Assembly: GCA_964059195.1 (NCBI GenBank)
Contig: CAXKWD010000007.1
Span: forward strand, 26,237,023 to 26,301,022
Length of the DNA stretch: 64,000 bases
Direction of reading: 5' to 3'
From: Ectobius pallidus
Lineage: Eukaryota > Arthropoda > Insecta > Blattodea > Ectobiidae
This document shows positions 11,281 to 22,330 of the stretch, in pieces. Made by a program: the position numbers and the translations under genes. Position 1 is the first letter of the stretch. Each line of letters starts with the position of its first letter. The notes beneath the pieces were generated by a model. It was not told the DNA's origin and made no database searches. It saw nothing but the letters and a program-made list of their open reading frames with translations.

Positions 11281-11585
11281 AACAAGTTGTGAAATAATGT
11301 GCCGTAACTTTATTTACATTTTCTAAAAGTACTAAGCACTCAGTTCTGTTATGGAAAACAATCCCCTCTTTCCACACATTTTTGGAACATTTATTTTTTA
11401 TTTCACATCAACGAGTTCTAAATTAAGATATCTTCTTTTTCTGGCCATTTCCACCCCCTTAAGGACGTTCATCATGCAGTCAACTGTAGGACCCTCTTCT
11501 TCACTTGTTGGAAGTTTCACTACAAGTCTGGGGTACTTTTTCTTGCCATATTCCACTATAACAAGTTGTGAAATAATGTGCCGTA
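11281..11585. repeat. 26-bp exact direct repeat, 279 bp apart
   Basis: The words at 11281-11306 and 11560-11585 are identical (they contain CAAGTTGTGAAATAATGTGC). The second copy lies inside Tigger-like coding sequence and the first lies just past its end. This suggests a local duplication or slippage. Confidence 0.8.
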
Positions 11586-11946
11586 TTGTTCTTTCAATAC
11601 TTCTTTGATAGGACTAGGTTTAGTGTTTTCTTTCCATTCTTTTTGTTCAGTCTCCACTATCTTTGTCTCATCCAAAGATATCGTAAGTGCTTCCATCATT
11701 GGCTGAGCTGTCGTGAATGCTGATGTCTTTGCCACTGTTAATTATGTTTGAATCGTCTGATAATTTCGTTGCTTGTATTTTCTTGGGCCTTCCTCATCTA
11801 GGCACAGTAGATCCTAGATTACTTCCTGTAGAGAGCGATGATTCATGGTCTTCAGGACAAAGACATTTCCCTGGAGGAACATTTTATTTCTTGCGGTAAT
11901 TTGTGATTTATTTCACTACACTCCTTTCTTTTTTGTGAGGCAAATG
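11307..11946 (-). pseudogene. Tigger/jerky-like transposase C-terminal part
   Basis: Minus-strand frames read MMEALTISLDETKIVETEQK, then VLKEQYGTLFHNL. After a frameshift they continue VEYGKKKYPRLVVKLPTSEE and end RRYLNLELVDVK-stop. This continues the 16,294-16,505 fragment once the hAT between them is removed. Placement in the jerky/Tigger group rests mainly on that upstream fragment. The tail itself is not distinctive. Confidence 0.5.
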
Positions 11947-14331
11947 CAGTGGCGCCGACTCCATGGGGCCTGAGGGGGCCCGAGCCCCCTCAAAAATTCG
12001 TTTGGGGGGCTCCGCCCCCCAATAATTTAAGAAAATTATTAGTTATATTATGCTTTGTAAAATCACAAAATTATGTTGGTATTTTTTATTTTCCTTGTTT
12101 GACGATAGTTACCTTTTAAAATACATTCAGTAATGGGTTAAAACAAATAATTATTACGGTAGTAAGCAGGTTAACTGAAAACGAGTGGTGTGAATTATGA
12201 TAGTGTTAGTGTAAGGTCTGGCGGGCCAACGCTGCGGCCGCGGCGACATCAAAAGGACTGGAGCAGAAGTGCCTGGAACCCTCCACCTCGCGTCGCCTTG
12301 ACGCTTCGAGACATTACGACGCCGTGGCCATATAAAGCCCACCCTGCTGGAGCAGTCATTCAGTGTGGATAGTTTCGTTCAGTGCATGCTGCAGACGTGT
12401 TGAGCGTTCCGACTTTAGTGTTTAGTGGACTCTTTTATATGACTATATTTTATTCGTTTACTTTAGTCTCTTAGTGTATTGTGAATTAAATTTGCAATGG
12501 ATAAATTTGTTACCAAAAAGGTGCGCTTGGAAGTTGATGATACTGCAAGTCAACCTCCGACAATAATTGTGTCGTCAATTGCTTCGTCGTCTTCAGGCGA
12601 GAACTGTTCACAGCCAAAACCTGGACAATCCGGTAAGGGAAGATCATTTCAGAAGTCTTGGTTGATCAAATATACATGGCTAGAATATGAAGCATCTACC
12701 GAAAAAGTTTTTTGCAAAACCTGCAAAGAGGCAGATGCTAAAAATCTATTACAATTTTCTTCAAAAAAAGAAGATGCATTTATTTCCGTAGGGTTTTCTA
12801 ACTGGAAAAAGGCTTTGGAAAAATTCCGTCTTCATGAAAATACGTTTACGCATAAAGAAGGTGTTCTGAAACTAAATGCCATCACTAACCGAAGTGTGGC
12901 CTCCCAATTGAATGAACAGTTAGATAGTGATATGAAGAAAGGCCGTTTAGCTCTTGAGACAATTTTTACTACCGTGCAATTTCTATGCCGACAAGGCCTA
13001 GCAATTAGAGGGCACGAAGATGTAAACTCAAATTTTTTTCAGTTGTTGGAACTCCGAAAGAATGACGTACCTGAGTTAAAAGATTGGTTAGGGCGTTCGG
13101 GGTATAAGTGGACGTCCCACGATATTCAAAACGAGATCATTGATCTACTAGGAAAGTCTGTGTTGAGAAAAGTATTGGCTTCAATCAAGAAGACTGAACA
13201 TTTTTCTATTATGGTTGACGAAACAAGTGATTCTTCGATTCACGAACAAGTGTCATTTTGTATTCGTACTTTCAATGATTCCTTAATTATCAACGAAGAC
13301 TTTATTGGCTTATATGAGACCCCCAACACTGAATCACAAACTCTGTTTAGTATTTTAAAAGACGTATTTGCTCGTCTTGATTTGTCAATGGATAACTTAA
13401 GAGCACAGTGCTATGATGGTGCCTCGAATATGAGAGGTAAGTTCAAAGGACTAAAAAAGTTAGTTTTGGATATACAACCAAAAGCACGTTATGTGCACTG
13501 CACTGCTCACAGTTTAAACTTGGCAGTTGTAGACAGTCTCCGCCATCTTACGTCTATGAGGGATATTATGGCCTTAGCCAAGGACTTAATAAACACCGTA
13601 AGGGAATCCAACAAAAGGATGGGACTTTTCAGAAGCATACGCTGTGAGAGCACCAACGACCAAGCTGGTCTACGACCCCTTTGCCCGACTCGATGGACTA
13701 TGCGAGCTTCTAGTATCTTGAGAATATTGAAAAACTTTGAAGAACTTCTAGAGTTTTTTGAAACATTTTCTGCAGAGGACAAAACAGAGGCAGGTTACAA
13801 ATGTGCAGGCTACCTTGAGTCAATGTTACAATTCAAAACTTATTTCTTTTTACGTCTTTATTGCCATGCAATGAACCCAGTAGAGGATGTTAATGAAAAA
13901 ATTCAATGCCCTCTTCTAAGTGTTGCTGATCTGGAAAAAATATATGACGGCTTGATTTGTATATTGAATGAACACTTTTGGGAATTGTGTTTAAAAGAAA
14001 AACCTTCACAAGTTGACGATCCTTCGCTTCCTCGGAATCGACGTATACCAAAGAAGTATGAAAACAACGAAGCCAGCCCACCGCACACTTTCAAAACCCC
14101 AAAGGAATACTACAAAGCTATTTACATTGAAGTTTGTGAAACGGTGCAATCTTGCATTACTGAGCGGTTTGCATCAACTGGACTCACACAGGTCATTGCA
14201 GTTGAACAAGAGTGCTTGCTTTTAGTAAACAGAAGTGAAACAAATTTTGAAAAATCAACTGAGTTTTTCAAAAATGACCTAGACATTGAGAGACTGCGCT
14301 TACACTTGAATATGTTATCCGGGGAAAATAA

Positions 14332-15177
14332 CACATTACGACCCGACCGAGCCCCCCACCACTACGTGAAACCTAGCGGCGGCATTAGAACTACTAGGAA
14401 AGTAGCGACGGTGGCGACATCTAGTAAGGAAATGGTGAAAGAGAAAAATAATTTATTATTCCTTTATTCTCTTCTTCTCTTCTTCTCTTCCTTTCCCATC
14501 TCTTTCCTCTCTTCCTCTCACCTCCTCTTCACCCTACCTACCTATTCGAGACCTATTCCTAACAGTAAATTTTGGATCGAACGGGGATCGAACGCATGAC
14601 CCTTAGCATCGTAGCCAAGAGACTTAGCCGTTACGCTACGAAGGACAGTTGAGCAGTGAAGGAAGTTCCGGTATATTTTAGTTATCTAATTTAGTTGGCG
14701 CTAGCGAGTGTTAACGCAAGAATCGGGTTTTCTAATTTTGAGATGGTTTGTTTGTTATGAAAAGAGTAGTGTTGGTGCAAGGGAATTTTTCTGCATCAAT
14801 TAACACGGCGTTTTTTAAAATTGGGAAATATTATGTAAATTTCGATTTTTTATATATTGTGAATTTTTTTTTCTTTCAAATCGGTGTTTAAAGATCGTGA
14901 AATATGTTTGGTACAAGGGTATTGTTTTAATATAATTCGTGAAATTTTATTTTGTTTTTATAATCGTTTTTAAACATTGTGAAATATTATGTATGGTGCA
15001 AGGCAATCATTAGAGTAAGCTGCGGCTTAACACAGGAAGCTGCATTACCGGCGCTTAGTAGCGGCCGGCAGCGGGGTAGATGCGCGCGGGACGATGCGCG
15101 GTAGGCGGAGGGGAAGCCTGCCTGGCGGAGAAGACGACCGGGCCGATGGAAAGGGGAGCCGCTCGGGTCGCAAAGTG
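14332..15177. mobile_element. Insertion with inverted ends at a TTAA-like site, piggyBac-like
   Basis: The left edge CACATTACGACCCGACC and the right edge (inward CACTTTGCGACCCGAGC) are inverted repeats. The flanks are ATAA and TTAA. Removing the insertion plus one flank rejoins the hAT frame exactly. A TTAA target and a CAC start fit a piggyBac-type non-autonomous element, but that superfamily call is inference. It contains a tRNA-like SINE segment. Confidence 0.6.
14440..14660 (-). mobile_element. tRNA-derived SINE segment
   Basis: On the minus strand, TAGCGTAACGGCTAAG (A-box-like) is followed about 30 bases on by GCGTTCGATCC (B box). This is the spacing of an internal pol III promoter. A pyrimidine-rich tract (TTCTCTTCTTCTC) and AT-rich end lie 3' to it. 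The exact boundaries are not determined, and it lies within the TTAA-flanked insertion. Confidence 0.6.
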
Positions 15178-16293
15178 TTAACTTGCCGTTATCCGATATC
15201 GCTAATAAAAAACAACTGGTCTTAAAAAACATGCGTGATGTGAGAAAGTACATTACACAAGAGCCTGCAGTTGGAGAAATGTTATGTGAAGTAGTGAAGT
15301 GCATTAAGCTTCTCCAAGTAGTTCCAATCACGACAGCAACAGCATAACGGTCATTTAGCGCCCTTAGACGCCTGAAGTCATATCTCCGATCAACAATGGG
15401 ACAGAAGCGATTGAACAACTTTGCTGTTCTTCAAGCCCACCGAGATGTTTTGGATGAATTGGATATCCGACCAGTCATCAACGACTTCATATTCAGTAAT
15501 CCAGTCAGACGGTCGACATTTGCACCTTTCTAAAGACACTCTAGCCCTAATAATGGTATTTAGAGCAATATTAAAAATCTTTATAAAATAGAGAATTAAA
15601 TACATACAAAATGTTAAATTTTCTGTTTTGAAATATTAGTACTAGTTTAGTACTGTATTTCTATATTACTATAGTACCGGTACTGTATTAGTTATTTTCA
15701 AATACTTAAATATTTTTAGGGTGTAAGACCCAATTAAAGCCCGTTATTTACATACTTTTTGACTGAAAGTATTAGGCATACTGTATTAACTTTATTAACT
15801 GTATTAAAGCATTAACTTTGAGATATTGTTTTTATTTAATGAACCCTCAGCCTTATTCAAAGTAAGCTTAAATTAGCTATTTCACTTATTAATCAAAGTG
15901 CTATTACTGTGCGACTGTTTTATTCTTTTAATGATAGTTTAGGATTTATTTAAATATAATTTCAGTCTTTTCAGAGCTATATATTCACTGCTCTGTAATA
16001 GTCTATAAGCATAATCATTACTGTAAATTAAATTAGCTTTTTACGAAGATACCGTGCGTGTTTATGTTTTGTTTCTTTTTTCAAAGCCAAAAAGTGTTTC
16101 AGGCTTGTCGAGTTTCCCGGAGTGTGGAGTTATAGAGAGTCGAGTTTTCGGGGTTCTAATGTTGATCATATGACTCTAAAATACTTTTAAAAACTTTAAA
16201 ACTCACTAATTTTCATCTAAAATTAGAAAATTTCCCGGGGCAGGACCCCGGTATGGCCCCCCCCCCAATATTTTTTATAAGTCGGCGCCCCTG

Positions 16294-16505
16294 GGCAAAT
16301 GTCATAGAAGTTCTTCCTTGTTACAAGGAAACATGCCACATTTCCTGAACCCTGAAATCAAGTTCGGAGCCTTGTCTTTCAACAGTTCTGCCATTAACTC
16401 TTAAGATATGGAAACTCGTCCTTTGTGAGTGTTCCTTCAGCAGATTGTTTCCATATCTTTAGCATGACTCTCCATGTGGCTTTCATCGGACGGAAAAAAG
16501 CAACA
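16294..16505 (-). pseudogene. Tigger/jerky-like DDE transposase fragment
   Basis: Reads LDVAFFRPMKATWRVMLKIW, then LISGFRKCGMFPCNKEELL and HLP on the minus strand. In jerky/Tigger transposases a segment of this kind (VAF-x-P-K--W, then SGF-K-G-xPxN) follows the catalytic domain. One frameshift and one stop occur. The hAT at 11,947-16,293 cuts it directly after HLP, and the remainder continues at 11,946. Confidence 0.7.
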
Positions 16506-16549
16506 TCAAGTGTAATAATATAAGAAATGAGTCTATTTTGTGACACTTA

Positions 16550-17600
16550 CTTCACTTAAGTCCTTTTGTTTGGAGACTAGTTTCGGGAAGCTCCTTCCCG
16601 TATTCATTCCATGGTTGATTGCTGCTTGTTCCTGTTGCTACTTGACTGCCCTCTGGTTTTCTTAATACGAATTCGTTGATCAATTCATTGGAGCGGGGAT
16701 TTCAAAATTCATTGCTTTGTCTTGATGTTTGAGGATGAAGATTTTTTCCCAATTTATTAATTCCGTATGTCCTCTTGAAGATTTTGCTTCTGGTTCGATG
16801 TCATGGTTTTTTATCAAAAAATGGGCTGCAACTGCTGATTTATCTATTTCGTGGTTCTTTATGTTCCTGAAGTGCTCTATTGTCCTGATTTTTAAGTTTC
16901 TTTTTGTCTTTCCGATATAAACTTGGTTGCAGTCCTTGCATTTTATTTAATATATTCCTGACTGGTTGGTATTAGGTATTTTGTCTTTTAGTGAGGATTT
17001 TAATAAGTTTCTAATACTATGTTTATTTTGTGGTGCCAAAATTATGTTTTGTTCTTTAAGAGTCTTCTTGAAACTGTTGTTTGCCAAAGGGTGGTAAGTA
17101 AATTTTTTGAATTTCCTATCTTCTTCTTTACTGGTCACAGTGATAACATTTTTAACATCTTTCTGTCTTTTATGTTGGCCAATCTTTTTGTCTACCAGAT
17201 CTTTGGTGAATTCATTGCGATGAGCTGTATTCACAATATTCTGCTGCATATTCTTCTTTAATTATTGGTACACTTACTAGCCTATAGGTTAGATTACTGA
17301 ACACTGCATGTTGGTGAGTTATGGGATTGAAACCGTTCTGTTTTATGTAATTATCTGTGTGGGTTGACTTTCTATGGATACCAAACTCTATCTTGTACCA
17401 GTAATGCATTTGAAATCGATATCAAATTTCTGTTATGTAGGGAGAAAACTTGTGGTGGTTTTCCTCCGGTCGGGGTAATCCTTTATAGGTGTTTTACTTG
17501 GGCGCCAGCTTTTAAGTATCCTAATTGTCAGGTACTTAAAAAGCATATTTGTTTCTTACCCCTTCCTCGGCTGCTGTCGATCCTCGAGCTTTGAGACGTC
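16550..17600 (-). pseudogene. Penelope-like element, RT tail and GIY-YIG endonuclease
   Basis: Reading leftward: FGIHRKSTHTDNYI and AVFSNLTYRLVSVPI (end of the RT domain), then FTYHPLANNSFKKTL and APQNKHSIRNLL (linker). Next comes the GIY-YIG nuclease as SGIY, KCKDCNQVYIGKTKRNLKIR and EHFRNIKNHEIDKSAVAAH. At least three shifts or stops break the frame. A phrase at its right edge (CTGAAGATGGACGTCTC on the minus strand) is like the terminal repeat of these elements. The RT core is absent. Confidence 0.75.
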
Positions 17601-18887
17601 CATCTTCAGGGCAGACAACTGATAACATGGTAATGATGAAGATTTGCCACCGAAATAAGTACACGTGTTTTGTTAGCTCTAATACAACAAAATCTGCAAT
17701 TTATTTTATCCACTGAATGCATAAATACATTGGCATAACTGAGTCACTGTACACTTGGAATATCCTGGAAATCTGGCTACAATGGTGATCTCAGAAATTA
17801 CGACGTAAATGGGTTTGTATTATTGGTCATGTGTGCCTAACTACACTTAGGCCACAGCGAGCCTAAATCACTATATGCCTTCTGGCATACATCTGCGCTA
17901 GCTACTTATCTACGGCGTCATATGGGTGTAGTTATATACTCCCAAACCTATAAAACACTTGGGTATCTTAATGTAATTATTGTCACTACCCTAACACACA
18001 TGACTCCTTCTTAGCAAAGTCCTCCATCGAGCGGAGTTGGGAATTACGTGGTCGTTCCACTGAAATTATTAGTCGAGTGTTATCTCAACATCATGAAGGC
18101 AAAAATCAACTGACTATTTTGTCATCAAAATACACGCCCCTCATAGAGTCTAATTGGTCACATATACATTTGACGATATTATTGGCTATCGCTATAATTA
18201 TAGCTCAGCCAATGATATCGTCAGCCTTTTGAATTTGCAAAACGCCGACTTTCACACATTAATTATATTCACTTGCTAAAGTTTCACATGACCCATGTTC
18301 ATGCATTAAAAATCGTAATTTAGAATCACCTTAAATATTACCTTACGTCTTTTCACTAGCAAATAATCATGTCTTATCTTAAATCTATCGGCTTAAACTA
18401 GAACCTCACCATTTCTACAGGTATCCAACTTATTCTCGTGGGACAAGGTTTTTATTGCTGGAAGCACTTAAACAATATTATACTCCATTGAAACATTTCC
18501 TCCCCCATTGATTCACATTCTTTTATAGTTACAAAGCGGCAATTCTATCTTTGCTTGTAAATCTCTAGTTTGGTAAAGACCGACTTTATTATATCCCAGG
18601 TAGGCCTACAAGCCTCTTTCCGTGGGAAAGGAACTTTCACCAGATATGTAAAAATCATCTTAATGTACCATTGCATTACTTTGCTAACTTGCTATGAGTA
18701 CCAAATAATTATAATTAATCTAGCTGTTAATTTAGTCTAATTAAGTGTATCGTTTAGGCCTTAAAGAAAACCGCTACAAACTAATTATTATTATTAATCC
18801 AATCAATAATTTCAAACACTGCATGTGAAATATTTAAAACAATCTTGCATTCTTATCAGTTATCACTAAATGAACTTAGTAAAATAG
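17601..18887. other. No gene recognised; one 17-bp hairpin
   Basis: AT-rich. Inverted arms at 18,171-18,187 and 18,207-18,223 (TGACGATATTATTGGCT, one mismatch) enclose a 19-base loop. Nothing else stands out. Confidence 0.5.
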
Positions 18888-19517
18888 GTCCTTATCATTT
18901 GAGAACGAATATGAATGTAGTTGTAGGATGAAGTTCCTACTTTTGTTCAGAACTTTACAACAAACCAAACACATGGGCCTTTGCCGTTTTCAGTAAATAG
19001 AAATAACTTCCAATAATAAATTCAACGTGACATATGCCAAGAATGAACTGATTACGAGCGGGAGCATAGGCAGCGCTACTCAGCACACAACTAGTGCCAT
19101 GGCCAGTTGATAACGCCTGCCTTAATGTAAACTTAAGCAGAGACTTCAGCCGTATGTGTGTGTGTTTAATACGACAGTTCAGAATACTCTAGATATTACA
19201 GGAGAATATGATATATTATTTATATTTTAATTTTCAAGCTTTGGTAGAAACGATGAAAATTCACATGAAGAGTTCACTGTCATATTAAAATCGGCACATT
19301 AAGTATCATTAAAACCACAACAATTAAAGCGCACAGATAATTCATTCTTGATCACTTGATGATATTGGTCTAGCAGAATGGAGATAGAGGACGTAATTGA
19401 AAACGTTTAAAATCACTTTTCAACTGCACCTTCTACTCTATTCTGCTTGCCCATTGGTACAACAACGAAGACCGTTTGGTTCTATATCCTTTGTGTTTCA
19501 TGGGCTCTGCTCTCTCC
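18888..19517. repeat. Interspersed repeat, copy A (about 630 bp)
   Basis: Diverged copy of 37,768-38,417 in the same orientation, sharing long blocks such as GATCACTTGATGATATTGGT. The minus strand has a short zinc-finger-like peptide (PMCLVCCKVLNKSRNF) like the N-terminus of hAT/GTF2IRD2-type proteins. This suggests both are remnants of one hAT family. It lies outside the Polinton. Confidence 0.7.
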
Positions 19518-20767
19518 TATCACCACAACAATTAATTAATTTAAATGGGTGTTAAGGCATAGAGTAATGGGTAGCCAATACAAAAGAACATTGTAGAACA
19601 AACACTCAAGAAATAAAAAGAAACACAGTAACCTGTACCAAAGAACATAATAGAACCAAAACACTGAAGAAATAGAAAAGAATTGAGCAAAATAAGGTAA
19701 TTATTAATTTCCTGAGAAGGGAGCCATTATAAGCCTATATGGCTTGAGAGACACCGGTTAGGAGAGTAACATATCAGGCAGGGAATATAAACTTATGGTA
19801 AATGGCTTGGGCAGCGTATTGTTCGTTATACTACACCCTTTGCATATATAAAGTTGATAACAATATTTAAAAAACAATTACAAAAGATTAACATACTGTT
19901 GAATAAATAAGTGGTTTATTTTAAATAACTGTTATTATTATTTCAAGAAAACTTATAATTTTCAGTCAATACCTATCTCAATAGTGGCTAAGTACATAAC
20001 CCCACGGATCAACCTGAGAGAGGAAGGATTTAATGCTAACTAGCTGCTTGGGGAATGGGGCAGGTACGTCAGAGTGGATAGCTGGCGCCCAAATTAACCC
20101 TTCTTCCTTGATAGAGCTGTCGCCATATAATTCTGCCGCGATGGACAAACCAATTTACGTGAAGACCAACAAGTGCGCAATGGAAGTTTCTTTCAAGAAT
20201 AATAAAATTGTTGTTGTTGTCAGCTCGCCCTTAGGATGAATCAAATACACTGAAATCATCGACAAACTCCGTTACATTTCGTTGCACAGCTCCGCCTCCT
20301 AGTGGTCCCTCGCATATCGCGGCAGAATTATTTGGCATCAGCTCTACACAAATTTGTTATCCACTGGAATTATCACACCTTCACCTTTGAATAATCCTTT
20401 AATCAATCCTTCATTAAGCCACCTAAAATTTCATGCAGAATAGCTAACAGTTTTAAATTCTATATTTTACTGAATGGCCATAATTTTTTTTAGTCATCTT
20501 TAAGGTTACAAATATATTTTTAAAACTTATATTTGATTCTGACGATGCATATGAACTTATGTGTTTCAAGGATTTCTTTAAGTTTGTTGTATTCAAAGTG
20601 CTATGGTTCTAAAAAATCTTACGACAAACAGTTACATAACTTGATCCCCTTAATATAATCCAGCATGGAGTACATGACTGTTTTTCTGAAATTCGCATTG
20701 AGTTTTGTCAGCATAATTCAAAGTTACATTATTCCCGAGGCATATTAGAATTAGAAATATGCCCGTA
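19518..20767. other. No gene; small inverted-repeat unit at 20,105-20,347
   Basis: Arms at about 20,105-20,138 and 20,314-20,347 are inverted copies built around ATAATTCTGCCGCGAT, with about six mismatches in 34 bases. The unit could be a small MITE, but no target duplication was seen. The 68-codon open frame at 20,033-20,239 overlaps it and is not supported. Confidence 0.5.
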
Positions 20768-20826
20768 TTATCCATGAATGTCAAGGGCCTCTTGGCTTGC
20801 AAGGTGGCCGTTCTGGCGATCCCGCC
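20768..20826 (-). pseudogene. LINE ORF2 C-terminus, distal half (split by the Polinton)
   Basis: The minus strand reads RRDRQNGHLASQEALDIHG and ends in TAA at 20,768-20,770. It continues in frame from the right-flank fragment at 37,268-37,475 once the Polinton and one target copy are removed. Confidence 0.8.
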
Positions 20827-20832
20827 TAGCCT
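20827..20832. repeat. Polinton target-site duplication, left (TAGCCT)
   Basis: Exact match to 37,262-37,267. Six bases is the duplication size known for Polintons. Confidence 0.95.
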
Positions 20833-22122
20833 AGTAGTATCAGCCCATCTTTAAAGCCCGCCCTTTGTACCGCGACGCCTCTTCCAGACGCCCCCCGACG
20901 CCTTCCAGACGCCCGGCGTTATTATACTCGATTAAAAAAAGCGAGATGTGCCCTTTCACCCAGTGTTATTCCCGACTCTTCCCGACGCCTCGTTTAGGAG
21001 TTAGGCCCTGGGAACCATTATTCCTGTGACGTAACAGGAACAGGATCTATACTTGTGTTGTTTGATCCAGACTGTGTTGTGACGTCATGAGACTCAATGT
21101 ACTTGCGCCCTTTCACCCAGTGGTATTCCTGAAGCGTCCCTTTTAGGAGTTAGGCCCCAAAGAGTCATTATTCCTGTTACGTAACAGGAAGAGATGGCAG
21201 CTTACGGCGTTGTTCAAGTTGTAACAGGGAGAGATGGCAGTTTAAGGCGTCGGTCAAGTTAGGAACAGATGGCAGCTTACGACGTCGGTCAAATTGTAAA
21301 GTAGTTAGTTGCATTACCGACCTACCGATGACGTCATGATGGTGGATTCAAAATGGTTGCTAGCGCCATATTCAAAATTAGTAATTGCAAGAGTGTGCTA
21401 AGTCGAAATTAATGCAAGAGTGTTCTAAGTCGAATATGCGCCCCCTTTCTCCCTGTGCTGTTCCCGAAGCGTCCCTTTTAGGAGTTAGGCCCCTAAGAGT
21501 CATTATTCCTGTTACGTAATAGGAAGAGATGGCAGCTTAAGGCATTGGTCAAGCTGTAACAGGGAGAGATGGCAGCTTAAGGCGTAGGTCATGTTATGAT
21601 GAGATGGCAGCTTACGGCGTCGGTCAAGTTGTAAAGTAATTAGTTGCATTACCGACCTACCGATGACGTCATCCATGATGGTGGATTCAAAATGGTTGCT
21701 AGCGCCATATTCAAAATTAGTAATTGCAAGAGTGTGCTAAGTCGAAATTAATGCAAGAGTGTTCTAAGTCGAATTTTATTTTTCAAACTGGGGTGATACT
21801 AGAAATTTCAAAATAACGGAAGCTTCAAAATGGCGTAAGCTACAATATGGAGGATAGGGCGGGATGTGTAATTGGATGGTCTTGATACTACTACCCCCCT
21901 CCTACAATTGTATTATGTAGTTATTATCATTTCTTTCTTTCTTTCTTTCTTTTCTACTAAAATGAAAATGTAATGATATAGGACGACGATAGATGCATGC
22001 TTTTTTTTTTTGAAAAAACCACCTTGTGCTACTATTGTATTGTTTAGTTATTATCATCTTTTTCTCTCCTTCTTTCTTTCTTTTCTTTCTAGTGCAATGA
22101 AAATGTAAGGAAGCATAAGGAT
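20833..22122 (+). repeat. Polinton left terminal inverted repeat
   Basis: About 1,290 bp matching 35,976-37,261 in inverse with only a few differences, among them a 4-bp indel near the GACGTCAT site. The outer 120 bp is GC-rich and repeats GACGCC and TTCCAGACGC. Further in are three related subrepeats, then T-rich runs with (TTTC)n. Near identity of the two arms fits terminal-protein-primed replication or recent gene conversion. Confidence 0.95.
21104..21772. repeat. Tandem subrepeats within the TIR (333-bp period)
   Basis: Two units (21,104-21,436 and 21,437-21,772) follow a shorter, diverged unit (about 20,948-21,103). Each unit has a palindrome related to CCTGTTACGTAACAGG (21,023; 21,173; 21,508) and a TGACGTCA octamer (21,080; 21,329; 21,664). 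In the two long units the spacing between them is exactly 156 bases. The right TIR holds the mirror set. Confidence 0.85.
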
Positions 22123-22330
22123 TGGTGTAGGCTTTTTGAAAAACGGCACATTATTATAGGAATAAGAATGTCTCGTTTTTTTTTATAAGTAATTACAATG
22201 TAATACACTAAGAACAGATCTTGGATATTTATTTAAATATATGTACATAATAAAACATAATATTAACACTAAAAAAAAAAAGTGTTCATGATTGTCCTCT
22301 CTAGTTTATCTAAACGAGCACTGTAATGTT

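Larger units (their letters stand above)
12497..15533 (+). pseudogene. hAT transposase, ZMYM1-like, interrupted
   Basis: From the ATG at 12,497 the frame has a TTF/BED-type zinc finger (residues about 55-115, FCKTCKE then HENTFTH). The catalytic RNase H fold follows: IMVDETSD (about 240), then LRAQCYDGASNMRG and RYVHCTAHSLNLAV (about 300-345). Genuine coding runs to 14,331. There an insertion (14,332-15,177) begins, and the open frame beyond it to 14,599 is insertion sequence. Coding resumes at 15,182 in the compatible frame (LPLSDI, then YLRSTMGQKRLNNFA of the HATC dimerisation domain) and ends at 15,533. A TAA at 15,345-15,347 lies just before RSFSALRRLKSY, most simply a GAA-to-TAA change. 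So two lesions inactivate it. Confidence 0.85.
11947..16293 (+). mobile_element. hAT transposon, 4.3 kb, full ends, broken transposase
   Basis: Terminal inverted repeats CAGTGGCGCCGACT and AGTCGGCGCCCCTG are flanked by the exact 8-bp duplication GGCAAATG (11939-11946 and 16294-16301). The element interrupts a Tigger-like gene on the opposite strand. It holds one transposase gene on the plus strand, itself split by an 846-bp insertion. Both ends continue inward with G/C-rich stretches (CCCCCCAA type). 15,534-16,293 is AT-rich 3' sequence without a further gene. Confidence 0.9.

Noticed and set aside
14332..14599. Natural C-terminus of the hAT transposase
   Set aside because: The frame merely runs into an insertion. 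The real dimerisation domain resumes at 15,182.
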